Source: Novipirellula sp052161655 (GTDB taxonomy: Bacteria; Planctomycetota; Planctomycetia; Pirellulales; Pirellulaceae). Taken from it: DNA of 64,000 nucleotides. Under the pieces are notes generated by a model that did no database searches, was not told where the DNA came from, and worked only from the letters and a program-made list of their open reading frames with translations. Within the stretch, counting starts at the first letter, position 1, and every line of letters begins with the position of its first letter. A program made the position numbers and the translations under genes. The stretch covers positions 9,114,001 to 9,178,000 of the forward strand of contig NZ_CP197418.1 of assembly GCF_052161655.1 (NCBI RefSeq), read 5' to 3'. Of the stretch, positions 27,271-34,647 are shown one piece after another.

Positions 27271-27353
27271 CTCCCGCCATTTGTTGTTCCAAACGTCCCA
27301 AGCAGGTTACGTTGCAACTGCCGCTAAGGCCCAATCGTTTGTGAATTCTTGGA

Positions 27354-27379
27354 AGCTTCCCGTTTCACGACGGGAAGCT
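27354..27379. repeat. Short perfect hairpin upstream of methyltransferase gene
   Basis: A 10-bp perfect stem (agcttcccgt / acgggaagct) with a 6-base loop lies about 57 bases upstream of the methyltransferase start. No T-run follows on the plus strand, so it is not an obvious terminator; it could sit in the leader of the downstream gene. Confidence 0.5.
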
Positions 27380-27435
27380 CTAAACTAATCTGGACGCACT
27401 GAATTGCTCGACATCTCCAACTAAGTGCATCACCG

Positions 27436-28290
27436 ATGGGAAAACCCAAGAACAAGAAGTCGGATAAGCCCAAATCAAAAGCCACGAAGCCGTCGCAGGC
27501 GGAATTGGCCGACAAGTTCGACTGCTACCAAAAATCGGTGCAGACACCGGAGCATGAAGTCGAGTTTTTTGAGCAAGCCTATCGCGACTTTCACAACAAG
27601 AAACCGCTCACTCTACGCGAAGATTTTTGTGGCACTTTTGCGATCTGTTGCCACTGGGTCCAATCGGATCCCGAGCGAACCGCCGTCGGCGTCGATCTGT
27701 GTAGCGAAACGCTCGACTGGGGACGCGAACATAACCTCGCAAAGCTGAGCGAGGGCCAACAGAGCCGCGTGAAGTTGCTGGAACAAGATGTTCGCAAACG
27801 CAATCGCCCTCAAGTCGACATCCTCTCGGCTCAGAACTTTTCGTTCTGGATTTTTAAGACGCGAGCCGAGGTGATCGACTATTTCAAAGCCGCTCGCGCT
27901 AATTTGACAAGCGAAGGCGTGATGGTGATGGACATGATGGGGGGCGGCGAGTGTTACACCGAAGAACACGTCGACAAACGCACCATCAAAAAAGGACGCA
28001 AAGGGTTTCGCTACGAGTGGGAACAAGCCTCGTTTAACCCCATCAACGCGGACGCGAGTTTTTACATTAGTTTCAAGTTCAAGGACGGCAGCAAACTGAA
28101 ACGAGCGTTCGAGTACCACTGGCGTTTTTGGACGATCCCCGAAGTCCGCGAGATGCTCGCCGAAGCGGGTTTCAGCGAGAACCATGTCTACTGGGAAATC
28201 GAAGACAACGACGAAGATTCGCATTGGGAGCGAAGCGAAACCGCATCGAGCGACCCAAGTTGGATCTGCTACATCGTGGCTGCCAAGTAA
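27436..28290 (+). CDS. Class I SAM-dependent methyltransferase
   Basis: 284 aa. A Lys/Ser-rich N-terminal tail (about 25 residues) precedes a Rossmann methyltransferase fold: motif I region 'LREDFCGTFAICCHWV' (an unusual D-F-C-G-T-F in place of D-x-G-x-G), motif II 'AVGVDLCSETLDWGRE', and a later 'GVMVMDMMGGGE'. The C-terminal part has many aromatic residues ('YHWRFWTIPEVREMLAEAGF'), typical of small-molecule methyltransferases. The substrate is unknown. It is flanked on both sides by repeat-rich spacers and is not part of an obvious operon. Confidence 0.8.
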   Translation: MGKPKNKKSDKPKSKATKPSQAELADKFDCYQKSVQTPEHEVEFFEQAYRDFHNKKPLTLREDFCGTFAICCHWVQSDPERTAVGVDLCSETLDWGREHNLAKLSEGQQSRVKLLEQDVRKRNRPQVDILSAQNFSFWIFKTRAEVIDYFKAARANLTSEGVMVMDMMGGGECYTEEHVDKRTIKKGRKGFRYEWEQASFNPINADASFYISFKFKDGSKLKRAFEYHWRFWTIPEVREMLAEAGFSENHVYWEIEDNDEDSHWERSETASSDPSWICYIVAAK

Positions 28291-28615
28291 CGCGACATTG
28301 TCGGCCAGCTTTCACCGAATGATCCTCTTTAAGGAACGGTGTAGAAAGTGACAAACGTGTCTACCGCTTGGCACACGCTAACGGCTCGGAGAGCCGTGCG
28401 ACATTGTCGGCCAACTTTCCAATCTGGTACCGCCTTGCACCGAATGAACCTCTATAAGGAACGGTGTAGAAAGTGACAAACGTGTCTACCGCTTCGCACA
28501 CGCTGACGGCTCGGAGAGCCGTGCGACATTGTCGGCCAGCTTTCCAAGCTGGTACCGTCTTGCACCGAACGAACCTCTATACGAAACGGTGTAGAAAGTG
28601 ATAAACGTGTCTACC
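28291..28615. repeat. Tandem array of a 125-bp unit with two hairpins (block A)
   Basis: The unit recurs at 28292, 28398 and 28523 (spacings of 106 and 125 bp; the first unit lacks one hairpin). Each complete unit has two adjacent small hairpins: ACGGCTC-gga-GAGCCGT and CCAGCTT-tcc-AAGCTGG. A gtagaaagtg...gtgtctacc segment also recurs. No ORF runs through it and there is no T-tract. Confidence 0.85.
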
Positions 28616-28684
28616 GCTTGGCTGCTAAAAGTTTGAGGTTGACGATGGATTGCGCAGCCATGTTTATCTTCAGGATAAGACCAT

Positions 28685-28740
28685 AGTTACCTCGCCCCAG
28701 ACGAAGTCGGGGGAGAGGTCGCAGAAATTCCAGCGCAACC
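28685..28740. repeat. Dispersed repeat with gacgaagtcggggga hairpin, copy 1
   Basis: The sequence agttacctc...gacgaagtcgggggagaggt...gcagaaat recurs at about 39060-39115. It can fold as cctc...gggggagagg. It separates the two blocks of the 125-bp array. Confidence 0.6.
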
Positions 28741-28767
28741 GACCAACCTCTACAACCCCAAAGATCT

Positions 28768-28955
28768 AGCAGCCCAATCTACCACGCCGCACGCGCTAAC
28801 GGCTCGGAGAGCCGTGCGACATTGTCGGCCAGCTTTCCAAGCTGGTACCGCCTTGCACCGAACGATCCTCGATGAGGAACGGCGGATGAAGTGGCAAACG
28901 GGTCTACCACGCCGCACGCGCTGACGGCTCGGAGAGCCGTGCGACAATGTCGAGC
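28768..28955. repeat. Tandem array of a 125-bp unit with two hairpins (block B)
   Basis: Further units of the array, with the shared core at 28816 and 28941 (spacing 125 bp). The hairpins are the same as in block A, while the linker differs (ggcggatgaagtggcaaacggg). The last unit ends five bases before the stop codon of the thioredoxin gene on the opposite strand, so the array lies directly downstream of the sulfur operon. Confidence 0.85.
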
Positions 28956-28960
28956 AATCG

Positions 28961-29515
28961 CTATTTTGGCAATAGTTTGAGCAGTTGTTCAGCGTCGACG
29001 AAACCGGATCGTCGCAGCTCTTTGCCGTCCGCATCCACCAACAAAATGGTCGGCACAAACTCAACATCAAACTTGTCAACCAGAGCCTTGGTGTTCGCAG
29101 CGTCCATGTCCAAGCGAAGAGGCACCACGTCGTTCCGCAACGCTTGCTGAACCGCGGATTCCGGCCACACATGTTTATCCATCATTCGGCAGGGAACACA
29201 CCACGACGCGGCAAAGTCGATCAACACCGGCCGTTTCACCGTCCGGGCTTCCGCAATCGCGTCGTCATAATCACGCAACCACGTCACATCCGCTTCGGCG
29301 TTGCTATCCGCTTCCTCCGATGCCGGCATGATTGCTTGGCTAGCTTCCGGCTTGGGCGACTCGATCGCTAACGTAGCCATCGAGTCCGGGATGACATTGG
29401 GAATGGCACCGCTGCTGCGAATCCACACCGCTGCGACCATAACAATGAACATCATGATCGCAACGGCAACAATTGCACTGCGTCCGGATCGTATTTCTTT
29501 TAGTTTTGACTTCAT
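28961..29515 (-). CDS. Membrane-anchored thioredoxin-like protein
   Basis: 184 aa from the ATG at 29515. One N-terminal membrane helix ('SAIVAVAIMMFIVMVAAVWI'), an acidic linker, then a thioredoxin fold from about residue 75 with the active site 'DFAASWCVPCRMMDKHVW' (Trp-Cys-Val-Pro-Cys) and the cis-Pro segment 'VEFVPTILLVDADGK'. The layout matches the C-terminal domain of DsbD and other periplasmic reductases, so it likely reduces disulfides or persulfides outside the cytoplasm. It is the last gene of the minus-strand sulfur operon; a perfect 25-bp hairpin separates it from the DsrE-like gene. Confidence 0.85.
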   Translation of the reverse strand: MKSKLKEIRSGRSAIVAVAIMMFIVMVAAVWIRSSGAIPNVIPDSMATLAIESPKPEASQAIMPASEEADSNAEADVTWLRDYDDAIAEARTVKRPVLIDFAASWCVPCRMMDKHVWPESAVQQALRNDVVPLRLDMDAANTKALVDKFDVEFVPTILLVDADGKELRRSGFVDAEQLLKLLPK

Positions 29516-29542
29516 CAGATTTTGTTGAAATTTAATGTGGAA

Positions 29543-29599
29543 TGTAGGGCCGGTTCCCACCGGCCAGTCACAAGCTGGCCGGTGGGAACCGGCCCTACA
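29543..29599. repeat. Perfect 25-bp stem-loop inside the sulfur operon
   Basis: Arms at 29543-29567 and 29575-29599 are perfectly complementary, with a 7-base loop (tcacaag). The outer bases are TGTAGGGCCGG...CCGGCCCTACA, so it also fits the GTAG...CTAC REP pattern. It lies between the DsrE-like gene and the thioredoxin gene and has no T-run after it, so it is more likely an inserted REP-type palindrome, or an mRNA-stabilising hairpin, than a terminator. Confidence 0.85.
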
Positions 29600-29653
29600 A
29601 CTTGACTTCATCAAACGACCTATTCTCTTTTTTTCTTCGCCCGTGACGAACGT

Positions 29654-30208
29654 TTAAAATCGAATGTACGCGTAACCTTGGTGCTGCAAATCGATAACTC
29701 GCGCGAACGCGGCGGCGGCGAGCAACACATCCGGATGGATATCCGCTTTCGCCCAACCTTCCTTTTGACGCCGTGAATCACAAAATTCGACATGCACCCC
29801 CATCTGCTTCAATTCCGATAGCAGCTTTGTGTTGGGGTTGCCGGTATCCGTGTTTTTCACTCGGTTCCATGCTTCGTCCGTCAAAATATGAGTGGACGCG
29901 TCGCCGTGAAAAACCGCCCGCAGATCAAGTTGCTCTGGATCGATGCCTTGTTTTTCGTAGTAACCGCGAAGCTTCTTCAAATACAGCAGCGGCTTGCTGA
30001 CACCTTCTTTCCACTCGTCTCGGGTGCATTGATAGACGACCTTGATCGGGCCTTCATACTGCAGCCCAATCACGGGCCGATTTGCTGGATCGGAATCCGA
30101 GCGAGACGAAGCATTGTCTGTCGGTGATACCGCAAGTGCGGGCGAAGCTATACTCAGGGCAAGTATCGCAAGGGACGCAATCACGGGGGAGAAAAACTTA
30201 TTCATCAT
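29654..30208 (-). CDS. Exported DsrE-like protein
   Basis: 184 aa. A signal peptide ends near ALA-VS. The mature part fits the DsrE/DsrF-like fold: 'IKVVYQCTRDEWKEG' (with Cys), 'LDLRAVFHGDASTHIL', then 'LSELKQMGVHVEFCDSRRQKEGWAKADI' with a second Cys, and 'HPDVLLAAAAFARVIDLQHQGYAYIRF'. Proteins of this family carry sulfur as persulfide or act as small redox partners; which Cys would be active here is not certain. AAGGA lies five bases before the ATG at 30208 (the next codon, at 30205, is also ATG), and the start overlaps the end of the phosphoesterase gene by 11 bases, so the two are translationally coupled. Confidence 0.8.
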   Translation of the reverse strand: MMNKFFSPVIASLAILALSIASPALAVSPTDNASSRSDSDPANRPVIGLQYEGPIKVVYQCTRDEWKEGVSKPLLYLKKLRGYYEKQGIDPEQLDLRAVFHGDASTHILTDEAWNRVKNTDTGNPNTKLLSELKQMGVHVEFCDSRRQKEGWAKADIHPDVLLAAAAFARVIDLQHQGYAYIRF

Positions 30209-31928
30209 TGGTTTCCTTTTCATTGGAAGGGGAGGAAGAGTTGACTGTGGCTTGGGGATCATCATCCTGGGCATTTCCATCAAGTGCGTCTGCTTCGCGT
30301 TCTTGCTGGCGGTTCTTGATGAATGACAGGTACTGCGAACGCAACACCTCGGGACTCACGACGCAGCGCACTGGCGGCTTGCCGGTATCTTTGACTTCGC
30401 CGCGATTGGCCAAGTACTGGCGAACGGCATCATGCGTGGTTTGTTCACTTTGTTTGGTCACGCGACAACGTTTGACGCGGTGAATCTGGTCTTCGGGCTG
30501 TCCCTTGCGAGCTCCCGCCGCGAGACTGTAGGACTTTTCAGGGTCCACCGGTTCTCCATCGATCTCCAAACTTCGTAATCGCTCGTTGGCTTTCGCGGTG
30601 GAATCGAACTGCACGTCCATGTTGGTCGATGGTCTCGCCAACCAACCGCCGTACAGTCGCAAAGGATCCTCGGAAAAAACGTTCTCAAATTCGTTTTCCC
30701 AATAGTCGATCAACTGTTGGCCGTAGGCTTCCCCGACTTTGATTTCTAAATTCAATGGCAACCAGTTCCACAAATCGGCTTCGGTGATGGGGCCTGGAGC
30801 GGTCGGCGGCGAGAAGCGAAAACCGTTGCTCAGTGCGACATCTGTTCCTGCTGATTCTTTAACCGCGTCGGCAATCAAACGGTCCATCGACGTGCTCATC
30901 ACGTTGTAGCGTTCGAGCCAGATATCGGTGTGACCGATTTCACGATTCATTCGCTCGCGATGCGGGGCAAGAACTTCGTCAACGATTTCTTTGACTTGTT
31001 CGTCTTCGGCAAACTTGTCTTCACGTAGCTCGATCAATTCCCATTGTCGATCGACAATCTTGCCCTCGGACATCGTGATGTCCATCACTCCGACGAGCGA
31101 GCCGAATGCACCGGCTTCGACCACCCAAACGTCGCCCACTTCGATTGGTTCGTAAGTGCGTTCATGAGTATCTGCTGAAAGTGAAATGTCGACGCCACGA
31201 AGCTGGCGCGTCAACGGAACGGCTTTGTGTAAGCCGATGTGAGTGACAAGCACCACCACGTCGACTTTTTCTTCATTGCGAAGTTCGTCGATCAGCGGCT
31301 GCAGGACCTTGGCTGCTTGAAAATTCAGGCCTTCACTCATGTGCGGCGGTTGCCGCGAGGGAACATCGGGATCGGTGAAACCGAGCAAACCAATCTTCAC
31401 TCCATTGATTTCCTTTACTAGATAAGGCCGAAAGGACCGGTCGCCCGTTTTTGCGTCAAAGATATTGGCAGCGATCATCGGGTAGTTGACTTTTTCGCTG
31501 AGTTTTTGAAGCTGATTCGCTCCGTACGCAACCGACCAATTGCCGGGGATAGCGAGGTCAAATCCGAGTGCATTCAGTGGCCGCACCATAACCTCGCCTT
31601 GGGTCCACGCGCCAGGCCCACTGCCTTGGAATGTGTCCCCACCATCAATCTTGAGCATTCCGTGGGGCCGTTGGGCTTCGAGGTGTTTAAACGCTGTGGC
31701 GATGCGACTTAGTCCGCCAGCGTTGTGAACACGCTCTGCCCGATCGCCTTGCCAAAACAATTCAGGGTGCGGTTCGAGTTGCGCATGAATGTCATTGACA
31801 AATGCGATCGAGAATTTTTTGGTTTTCATGTCAGCGCCACGTGAGGGGACGTTGTTCGCGGCCGAGACAGGCATCGTCATGGCCAAACATCCGACAACGA
31901 CAGCAACAAAAATGCCGATAGGTTTCAT
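30198..31928 (-). CDS. Exported SoxB/5'-nucleotidase-like metallophosphoesterase
   Basis: 576 aa. A signal peptide ends near VSA-AN. The N-terminal metallophosphoesterase domain has 'FVNDIHAQ' (D-x-H), 'KIDGGDTFQGSG' (G-G-D), 'VTHIGLHKAV' and 'SADTHERTYEPI'. Two usual residues differ: the G-N-H-E motif reads 'PGNWSVAYG', and the G-H-x-H motif reads A-D-T-H. The C-terminal substrate-binding domain of the 5'-nucleotidase family follows (about 330-520), and the tail is acidic. SoxB, which hydrolyses sulfonate from SoxY-bound sulfur, belongs to the same superfamily; the neighbours favour a SoxB-like role over nucleotide hydrolysis, but the sequence alone does not prove it. Confidence 0.75.
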   Translation of the reverse strand: MKPIGIFVAVVVGCLAMTMPVSAANNVPSRGADMKTKKFSIAFVNDIHAQLEPHPELFWQGDRAERVHNAGGLSRIATAFKHLEAQRPHGMLKIDGGDTFQGSGPGAWTQGEVMVRPLNALGFDLAIPGNWSVAYGANQLQKLSEKVNYPMIAANIFDAKTGDRSFRPYLVKEINGVKIGLLGFTDPDVPSRQPPHMSEGLNFQAAKVLQPLIDELRNEEKVDVVVLVTHIGLHKAVPLTRQLRGVDISLSADTHERTYEPIEVGDVWVVEAGAFGSLVGVMDITMSEGKIVDRQWELIELREDKFAEDEQVKEIVDEVLAPHRERMNREIGHTDIWLERYNVMSTSMDRLIADAVKESAGTDVALSNGFRFSPPTAPGPITEADLWNWLPLNLEIKVGEAYGQQLIDYWENEFENVFSEDPLRLYGGWLARPSTNMDVQFDSTAKANERLRSLEIDGEPVDPEKSYSLAAGARKGQPEDQIHRVKRCRVTKQSEQTTHDAVRQYLANRGEVKDTGKPPVRCVVSPEVLRSQYLSFIKNRQQEREADALDGNAQDDDPQATVNSSSPSNEKETNDE

Positions 31929-32003
31929 GATTGGTAATTCCAGTAAAAAAAGGGAGAAGAAAGGGGCGTCCCGAAGACGTAAACGAAGGGGACAATCCGA
32001 GTC

Positions 32004-33569
32004 CTAGGCCGTTCGTGTCGTATCGCTGGCCTTGCCTGGTTTGTTGGGTTTCAGCGATTCGTAACCTGCCGCAGTCCACGCGTCCCAAGACCCTGGAACG
32101 GTCCGTGCATCAAAACCGTTCGCTCGCAGAACGCTCACTGCCACACTGGCTCGGTAACCGTTACCGCAGTACACGACCACCGGTTTGTTCTTATCCAACT
32201 CGCCCATTCGCTTGGGGATTTCGGGCAAGAACATGTATTGGGCTCCCGCGATGTGCCCCATGTCCCATTCCGACGGTTGGCGGACATCGAGCAGCGTCAT
32301 TTGATCGGTCGGGAACCGCTGATTCACGTCGTGGACCGACATCGTTTGGAACGAGTCGAATTTGCGGCCCGAGTTGATCCACGCTTTCATGTCGCCATCG
32401 AGTGCGACTTTGACATTCGTCAGCCCGACACGCGAAAGCCAATCCAATGGATCATCAAAGTTCCCTTCCGCGGGCTTGATGATTGCGATCGGGCGATCTG
32501 GATCGAGCATCCATCCTCCCCACATCGAGAGCACTTCGTTGTAACCAATGTTCATGGCACCCCGGATGTGACCGCCGGCAAAGGCTTGCATCAAACGGGT
32601 ATCAAGCAGTTGCATGCCGTTGGACTGAATCACCTTGTCGAACGCATCAGGCTTGAGCCGCTGGACCTGAGGCGTGCCACCCAAGATCTCAGGACCAGCT
32701 GCATTGATTTTCTTCATTCGTGGCCAGTAATACGGCACCGGCGGCTGAGCACTCAGCAGGGCTTCGATAAACATTTCTTGGTTTTTCATTCGCCAATACG
32801 GATTGCCTTGACGTTCCTTGGCAAGCGTTGGATCCCCTTCGGGTGCTTTGATTCCGGCACCGCAGGGAGAACCAGGACCGTGAGCGGGGTAGATTGTCAG
32901 TTCGCCGGGCAATTGAGTGAATGCGTTCTGCACGGATTGGTAGAGCGACTTGGCGAGCGAATCGGTATTTTTAACGCCCATCAAATCAGGACGTCCCACG
33001 CTGCCGATGAATAGAAAGTCGCCGGTGAACAATGCCCATGCTTGACCGCTGCCTTTAGACGACGCCAAATACGACATGTGCTCAGGCGTGTGCCCCGGAG
33101 TATGGATACCGCGAAGCTTGATGCTGCCCACCGTCACTTCGTCACCATCGCGGATGGGTCGATCGACTTTAAATCCATAACCCGGATCGCCCTCGATACT
33201 CGCCACGATCCGAGCCGTACCAGTACGATCCGCGAGTTCTCGGGAACCGGAAACAAAATCAGCGTGCACGTGTGTTTCCACGGCGTGGGTAATTGTCAGC
33301 CCATGTTTTTCCGCCAGATCCAAGTACACCTGAACATCGCGGCGCGGATCGATGACGACGGCCACCCCGGCGTTTTTGTCACCGAGAAAATACGAGTAGT
33401 GCGACAAGCCACCCGCTTTGATCGTTTCCAGCACGATATGCTGCGGTGGTCGGGTTGCATTGCTGTTCTCGCCAGCCCGGGCGACAGCCCCAGCCTTAGT
33501 CAGCAAGACAGTCCCCAGCCCGAAGGCTCCGGCGTGCTGCAAAACTTCGCGACGATTGAACGTGGTCAT
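32004..33569 (-). CDS. Tat-exported CstB-like protein: metallo-beta-lactamase fold plus two rhodanese domains
   Basis: 521 aa. 'MTTFNRREVLQHAGAFGLG' is a twin-arginine signal, with cleavage near ARA-GE. The metallo-beta-lactamase domain (about 45-300) is of persulfide dioxygenase type: 'ETHVHADFVSG', 'GIHTPGHTPEHMSYL', 'LFTGDFLFIGSVGRPDL', 'IYPAHGPGSPCG'. The first rhodanese-like domain (about 310-405) has lost the catalytic Cys loop ('AIIKPAEGNFDD'); the second (about 415-510) keeps it ('VVVYCGNGYRASVAV'). This order, dioxygenase, pseudo-rhodanese, active rhodanese, is that of Staphylococcus CstB, which oxidises persulfides to thiosulfate. AGGAG lies six bases before the ATG at 33569. First gene of the operon. 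Confidence 0.85.
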   Translation of the reverse strand: MTTFNRREVLQHAGAFGLGTVLLTKAGAVARAGENSNATRPPQHIVLETIKAGGLSHYSYFLGDKNAGVAVVIDPRRDVQVYLDLAEKHGLTITHAVETHVHADFVSGSRELADRTGTARIVASIEGDPGYGFKVDRPIRDGDEVTVGSIKLRGIHTPGHTPEHMSYLASSKGSGQAWALFTGDFLFIGSVGRPDLMGVKNTDSLAKSLYQSVQNAFTQLPGELTIYPAHGPGSPCGAGIKAPEGDPTLAKERQGNPYWRMKNQEMFIEALLSAQPPVPYYWPRMKKINAAGPEILGGTPQVQRLKPDAFDKVIQSNGMQLLDTRLMQAFAGGHIRGAMNIGYNEVLSMWGGWMLDPDRPIAIIKPAEGNFDDPLDWLSRVGLTNVKVALDGDMKAWINSGRKFDSFQTMSVHDVNQRFPTDQMTLLDVRQPSEWDMGHIAGAQYMFLPEIPKRMGELDKNKPVVVYCGNGYRASVAVSVLRANGFDARTVPGSWDAWTAAGYESLKPNKPGKASDTTRTA

Positions 33570-33639
33570 CATTGGCTCCTAGATGTATGGAATGCGTTCG
33601 GTTTGAGCACGGGCGTCCGACGATCGACCCAAGCACAAC

Positions 33640-33659
33640 ACTCAAAAGGTTTCTTGAGT
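33640..33659. promoter_or_regulatory. Operator-like palindrome, site 1
   Basis: ACTCAA-N8-TTGAGT, perfect in both 6-bp arms, in the spacer between the divergent CstB-like and ArsR-rhodanese genes. The arm spacing of eight is like that reported for persulfide-sensing ArsR proteins (BigR/SqrR). It lies about 70 bases upstream of the minus-strand start codon. Confidence 0.6.
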
Positions 33660-33696
33660 TTTAATGTTCGCATCCAATTTTCATCCGCCACCCCAA

Positions 33697-33716
33697 ACTC
33701 AAAACGTTCATTGACT
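33697..33716. promoter_or_regulatory. Operator-like palindrome, site 2
   Basis: ACTCAA-N8-TTGACT, one base from site 1's perfect form, centred 57 bp from it. Its right arm coincides with the -35 hexamer of the plus-strand promoter at 33711, so binding there would block RNA polymerase. Confidence 0.6.
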
Positions 33717-33738
33717 CTGCGATCCACACGGTTATGAT
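33711..33738 (+). promoter_or_regulatory. Sigma-70-type promoter of the ArsR-rhodanese gene
   Basis: TTGACT, a 16-base spacer, then TATGAT, reading towards the ArsR-rhodanese gene. The -35 overlaps operator-like site 2. Transcription would start near 33745. Confidence 0.6.
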
Positions 33739-33798
33739 TGCAAAGCAGCAGATCGATGATTCTGCGGGCAGCACGCGATAGAGAGAAGGATTGCCAAA

Positions 33799-33846
33799 AT
33801 GCATCTTTTTTCAGACGCCTATGTTTTCAGACGCAATGTTTTCTGA
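33799..33846 (+). CDS. Possible 15-residue leader peptide upstream of ArsR-rhodanese gene
   Basis: ATG at 33799 is preceded by AGAAGGA with eight bases of spacing, the best ribosome site in the leader. It encodes MHLFSDAYVFRRNVF and a stop, in a different frame from the regulator. It could be a leader ORF that affects translation downstream, or chance. The regulator's own starts have no good ribosome site. Confidence 0.3.
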   Translation: MHLFSDAYVFRRNVF

Positions 33847-33934
33847 TCCCGAGTTTTTCGAATCTCAGATTGCGGCATGCGTCGGCGGACGGCATACCAG
33901 CCGCACAATATCCAGCTCACCCCCCAACGGCATC

Positions 33935-34597
33935 ATGCTCGACAAACAAAATCAGGCGGCGATTTACCGGCAACTTGCCGACGTGGGCGGAGCACTCTCG
34001 AATCCGCATCGTCTGAAAATGATCAGCCTGTTGGCTCAGGGTGAAAAGCCGATTGACGAATTGGCTCAATTGACCAATCAGTCGCTGGCTGCCGCAAGCG
34101 CTAATGTGAAGGTGCTGAGAAATTGCCACTTGATCGCGACCGAAAAGCGAGGTCGCAGCGTTTACTGTTCGCTTAAAGACCCGCGAGTCGCTGAACTATG
34201 GCTGAGATTTCGTGATCTCGGCGAAATCGTCGTCCCCGAGATTCGCGAAGTAATGCGAGCGGAATTCGATGCCGATGAAGGCTTATCCCCACTGACAGAA
34301 AGCGAGCTGAATGACAAACTCGATCGCGGGCGATTCACCTTGTTGGATCTGCGGCCGGCGTCGGAATTTGAACAAGGGCATTTGCCAAAAGCTCGAAGCG
34401 TCCCATTTGACTCGCTCGCCGAAGCGGCACCAAAATTACCAAAATCGGCAACGATGCTGGTTTATTGTCGCGGCCCGTTTTGCGCGGCCGCGTTTGCGGG
34501 AAATCACTGGTTACGAGAACATCAATTCAAGTCCCAGCGTTTGCGTTTCAGCGTCCCGGAATGGAAAGCGGCGGGGCTGAGCATCGAGCGTAATTAA
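33935..34597 (+). CDS. ArsR-type regulator fused to a rhodanese domain
   Basis: 220 aa from the ATG at 33935, the usual length for this architecture; the frame stays open upstream to a TTG at 33791, with ATGs at 33821 and 33836. Residues 1-90 are an ArsR winged helix: 'GALSNPHRLKMISLLAQGEK' and 'DELAQLTNQSLAAASANVKVL' (recognition helix), then 'EKRGRSVYCSL'. Residues about 125-215 are a rhodanese domain with 'FTLLDLRPASEFEQGHLPKA' and the catalytic loop 'MLVYCRGPFCAAAF'. ArsR proteins usually act as repressors; the rhodanese would let this one sense or accept sulfane sulfur. Divergent from the exported sulfur operon, with two operator-like palindromes between. Confidence 0.85.
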   Translation: MLDKQNQAAIYRQLADVGGALSNPHRLKMISLLAQGEKPIDELAQLTNQSLAAASANVKVLRNCHLIATEKRGRSVYCSLKDPRVAELWLRFRDLGEIVVPEIREVMRAEFDADEGLSPLTESELNDKLDRGRFTLLDLRPASEFEQGHLPKARSVPFDSLAEAAPKLPKSATMLVYCRGPFCAAAFAGNHWLREHQFKSQRLRFSVPEWKAAGLSIERN

Positions 34598-34647
34598 AGA
34601 TTCACGCTATCGCTGATGAACCTGATCATCGGCCAAGCCCCCCATTT

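Noticed and set aside
28291..28955. CRISPR array
   Set aside because: The repeat unit is 125 bp and near-identical throughout, with no short-repeat/variable-spacer pattern and no cas genes.
30198..31928. Plain periplasmic nucleotidase (UshA) annotation
   Set aside because: The fold fits, but key motifs are altered and the neighbours are sulfur-related, so a specific nucleotidase name was not given.
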